NCBI GenBank assembly: GCA_937905855.1
Contig: CALCWU010000088.1
Location: 1 to 6,687, forward strand
DNA length: 6,687 nt
Direction of reading: 5' to 3'
Origin: an uncultured Mollicutes bacterium
GTDB taxonomy: Bacteria > Bacillota_I > Bacilli_A > Acholeplasmatales > Anaeroplasmataceae
In this document: positions 5,535 to 6,687 of the stretch, piece by piece
Layout of the letters: every line of letters begins with the position of its first letter
Numbering within the stretch: position 1 is the stretch's first letter
Program-made: the position numbers and the translations under genes
The notes under the pieces: model-generated
What the model saw: only the letters and a program-made list of their open reading frames with translations
The model's database searches: none
Told to the model about the DNA's origin: nothing

Positions 5535-6563
5535 ATGGCTGCTTTTAATCCTAATCAAGCCGATGAAACTGTCCTAGAAGAAATGGAAAGGACCAAGTGG
5601 AAGCGTGTTGGTAAAGAATTATTAAAAGACTGGAGACTTTATGTCCTTTTAATTCCTATGCTAGTTTTCTTGATTTGCTTTAAGTATTTACCTATTGCAA
5701 ATATTGTTTCTGGTTTCCATAGAGGAAAAATCGGAGATGTAACTGAAAGCGAATGGTATGGATTGTATTGGGCGAAAACAATTTTTACAGGAAATTTTGC
5801 TGGACAATTTTGGAGAGCATTTAGAAATACATTTGTTAATAGTATGTATGGATTGATTTTTGGTTTCCCTATTCCAATTTTCATTGCTTTATTATTTAGC
5901 GAAATTAAATGTACTTGGTATAGAAGTATACTTCAAGTTTTAACTTATTTACCACACTTCTTATCAACTGTAGTTGTTACATTATTTATAACTTTATGGT
6001 GTTATGAAGGAAATAGTGAATTAGGATATCAACCTGGATTACTTTTTAGAATGTTTGAGGCGTTCGGATGGTTAAAACAAAATGAATTAAACACTAATAT
6101 TTTAGGTACAACAAGATTCTTTAGACCAATATACCAAGTTTCAGGTATTTGGCAAGGATCTGGATATAGTTCAATAGTTTATTTTGCTGCTGTACTTGCT
6201 ATATCACCAACTAATTATGAAGCTGCAAGAATTGATGGAGCTTCAAAAATGCAACAAATTCGTTATGTTACATTCCCTGGAATGGCACCTACATTAACAA
6301 TTATGTTGATTATGCGTATTGGTCAAATCTTAAACATTGGTTATGAAAAGATTATCTTGATGTATAGAGAAACATCATGGGAAACAGCCGATGTAGTTTC
6401 ATCATTTGTATATAGATATAGTGGTAAACAAGCAGGATTTGAATCACAGGCTTCACCTCAAATGGGTGTTATCGCAGATTTGATGAACTCTTTAATTGCG
6501 ATGTGCTTAGTACTTGGCGCTAATGCAATAAGTAGAAGAGTTTCTGATACAACATTATTCTAG
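5535..6563 (+). CDS. LplB-type sugar ABC transporter permease (CUT1 family)
   Basis: Membrane subunit of a carbohydrate ABC importer of the LplB/YtcP group, typical of oligosaccharide uptake in Firmicutes. It is 342 aa, slightly longer than usual for LplB. A ~33-residue charged cytoplasmic N-terminus precedes helix 1 (about 33-53, YVLLIPMLVFLICFKYLP). The ATPase-docking EAA loop is clear at 229-250 (EAARIDGA, then TFPGM). Family signatures include FRPIYQVSGIWQ, RIGQILNIGYEKI and the C-terminal DTTLF. The ATG has SD GAGAGGA (5521-5527) at 7-nt spacing. A second permease follows 11 bp later, as in paired lplB-ytcP operons. The binding protein is not in the window; the ATPase may be encoded elsewhere, as MsmX-type shared ATPases often are. 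Pectin-derived oligosaccharide is the likely cargo from the divergent esterase, by inference only. The symbol is left blank because LplB-like permeases serve many substrates. Confidence 0.9.
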   Translation: MAAFNPNQADETVLEEMERTKWKRVGKELLKDWRLYVLLIPMLVFLICFKYLPIANIVSGFHRGKIGDVTESEWYGLYWAKTIFTGNFAGQFWRAFRNTFVNSMYGLIFGFPIPIFIALLFSEIKCTWYRSILQVLTYLPHFLSTVVVTLFITLWCYEGNSELGYQPGLLFRMFEAFGWLKQNELNTNILGTTRFFRPIYQVSGIWQGSGYSSIVYFAAVLAISPTNYEAARIDGASKMQQIRYVTFPGMAPTLTIMLIMRIGQILNIGYEKIILMYRETSWETADVVSSFVYRYSGKQAGFESQASPQMGVIADLMNSLIAMCLVLGANAISRRVSDTTLF

Positions 6564-6574
6564 GAGGGATAGAA

Positions 6575-6687
6575 GTGAAAAGATTAGATAAATCAGAAAT
6601 AGTTTTTAAAATTATTTCATACTTGTTACTTACTGTTTTTGCATTAGCTTGTTTGTATCCGTTTATTTATGTAGTTTCTGCTGCAGT
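6575..6687 (+). CDS. YtcP-type sugar ABC transporter permease, N-terminal part
   Basis: Starts at GTG 6575 with SD AGGAGGG (6562-6568), which overlaps the TAG stop of the preceding permease; spacing is 6 nt. Only 37 codons are visible before the window ends: a short basic start (MKRLDKSEIVFK) and a first membrane helix ending in CLYPFIYVVSAA, the pattern of the second permease of LplB/YtcP-type importers (usually about 290-300 aa). The order after an LplB-type gene supports the call. The two permeases would form a heterodimeric channel. Confidence 0.75.
   Translation, partial: MKRLDKSEIVFKIISYLLLTVFALACLYPFIYVVSAA

Noticed and set aside
1..6687. CRISPR array, tRNA/rRNA genes, insertion sequence, prophage or defence system
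   Set aside because: No spaced repeats, cloverleaf sequences, transposase or phage motifs were seen on either strand.

Overview
The window is AT-rich, with short intergenic gaps and strong Shine-Dalgarno (SD) sequences. It encodes a Spo0A-type sporulation regulator, so it comes from a low-GC Gram-positive (Firmicutes/Bacillota) of the endospore-forming lineage. Pectin esterase and a CUT1-type sugar ABC permease pair suggest a plant-polysaccharide-using, probably gut-associated, member. Genus cannot be assigned from the sequence.

Layout. Bases 1-963 (+) are the 3' part of a gene with an acidic repeat, four DUF1508/YegP-like motifs and a lysine/alanine-rich tail, closed by a rho-independent terminator (974-1014). 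Bases 1061-2659 (+) encode a compact glucosamine-6-phosphate synthase (GlmS, 532 aa). It converges on spo0A (2690-3481, -), and both share a hairpin terminator at 2658-2688. Upstream of spo0A, next to the stop codon of the preceding gene, are two perfect Spo0A boxes exactly 10 bp apart (3634-3650). Bases 3652-4560 (-) encode a pectin methylesterase (carbohydrate esterase family 8) without a signal peptide. A 302-bp divergent regulatory region (4561-4862) holds a near-consensus catabolite-responsive element (cre), a perfect palindrome, opposing promoters and a roughly 155-nt leader with a strong hairpin. From 4863 to the window end (+) runs an operon of a six-helix membrane protein, an LplB-type permease and the start of a second, YtcP-type permease.

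How the genes fit together. The esterase and the transport operon are divergently transcribed from one control region with a cre-like site. This suggests a carbon-catabolite-controlled module in which imported methylated pectin fragments are de-esterified in the cytoplasm (inference). Spo0A probably autoregulates through the tandem boxes. GlmS and the DUF1508 protein have no evident functional link to the sugar module.

The observations most worth following up are the tandem Spo0A boxes and the absence of spoIVB beside spo0A, the 4707-4862 leader with its in-frame small ORF and awkward start codon, the membrane protein of unknown function heading the transport operon, and the DUF1508 protein with a histone-H1-like tail.
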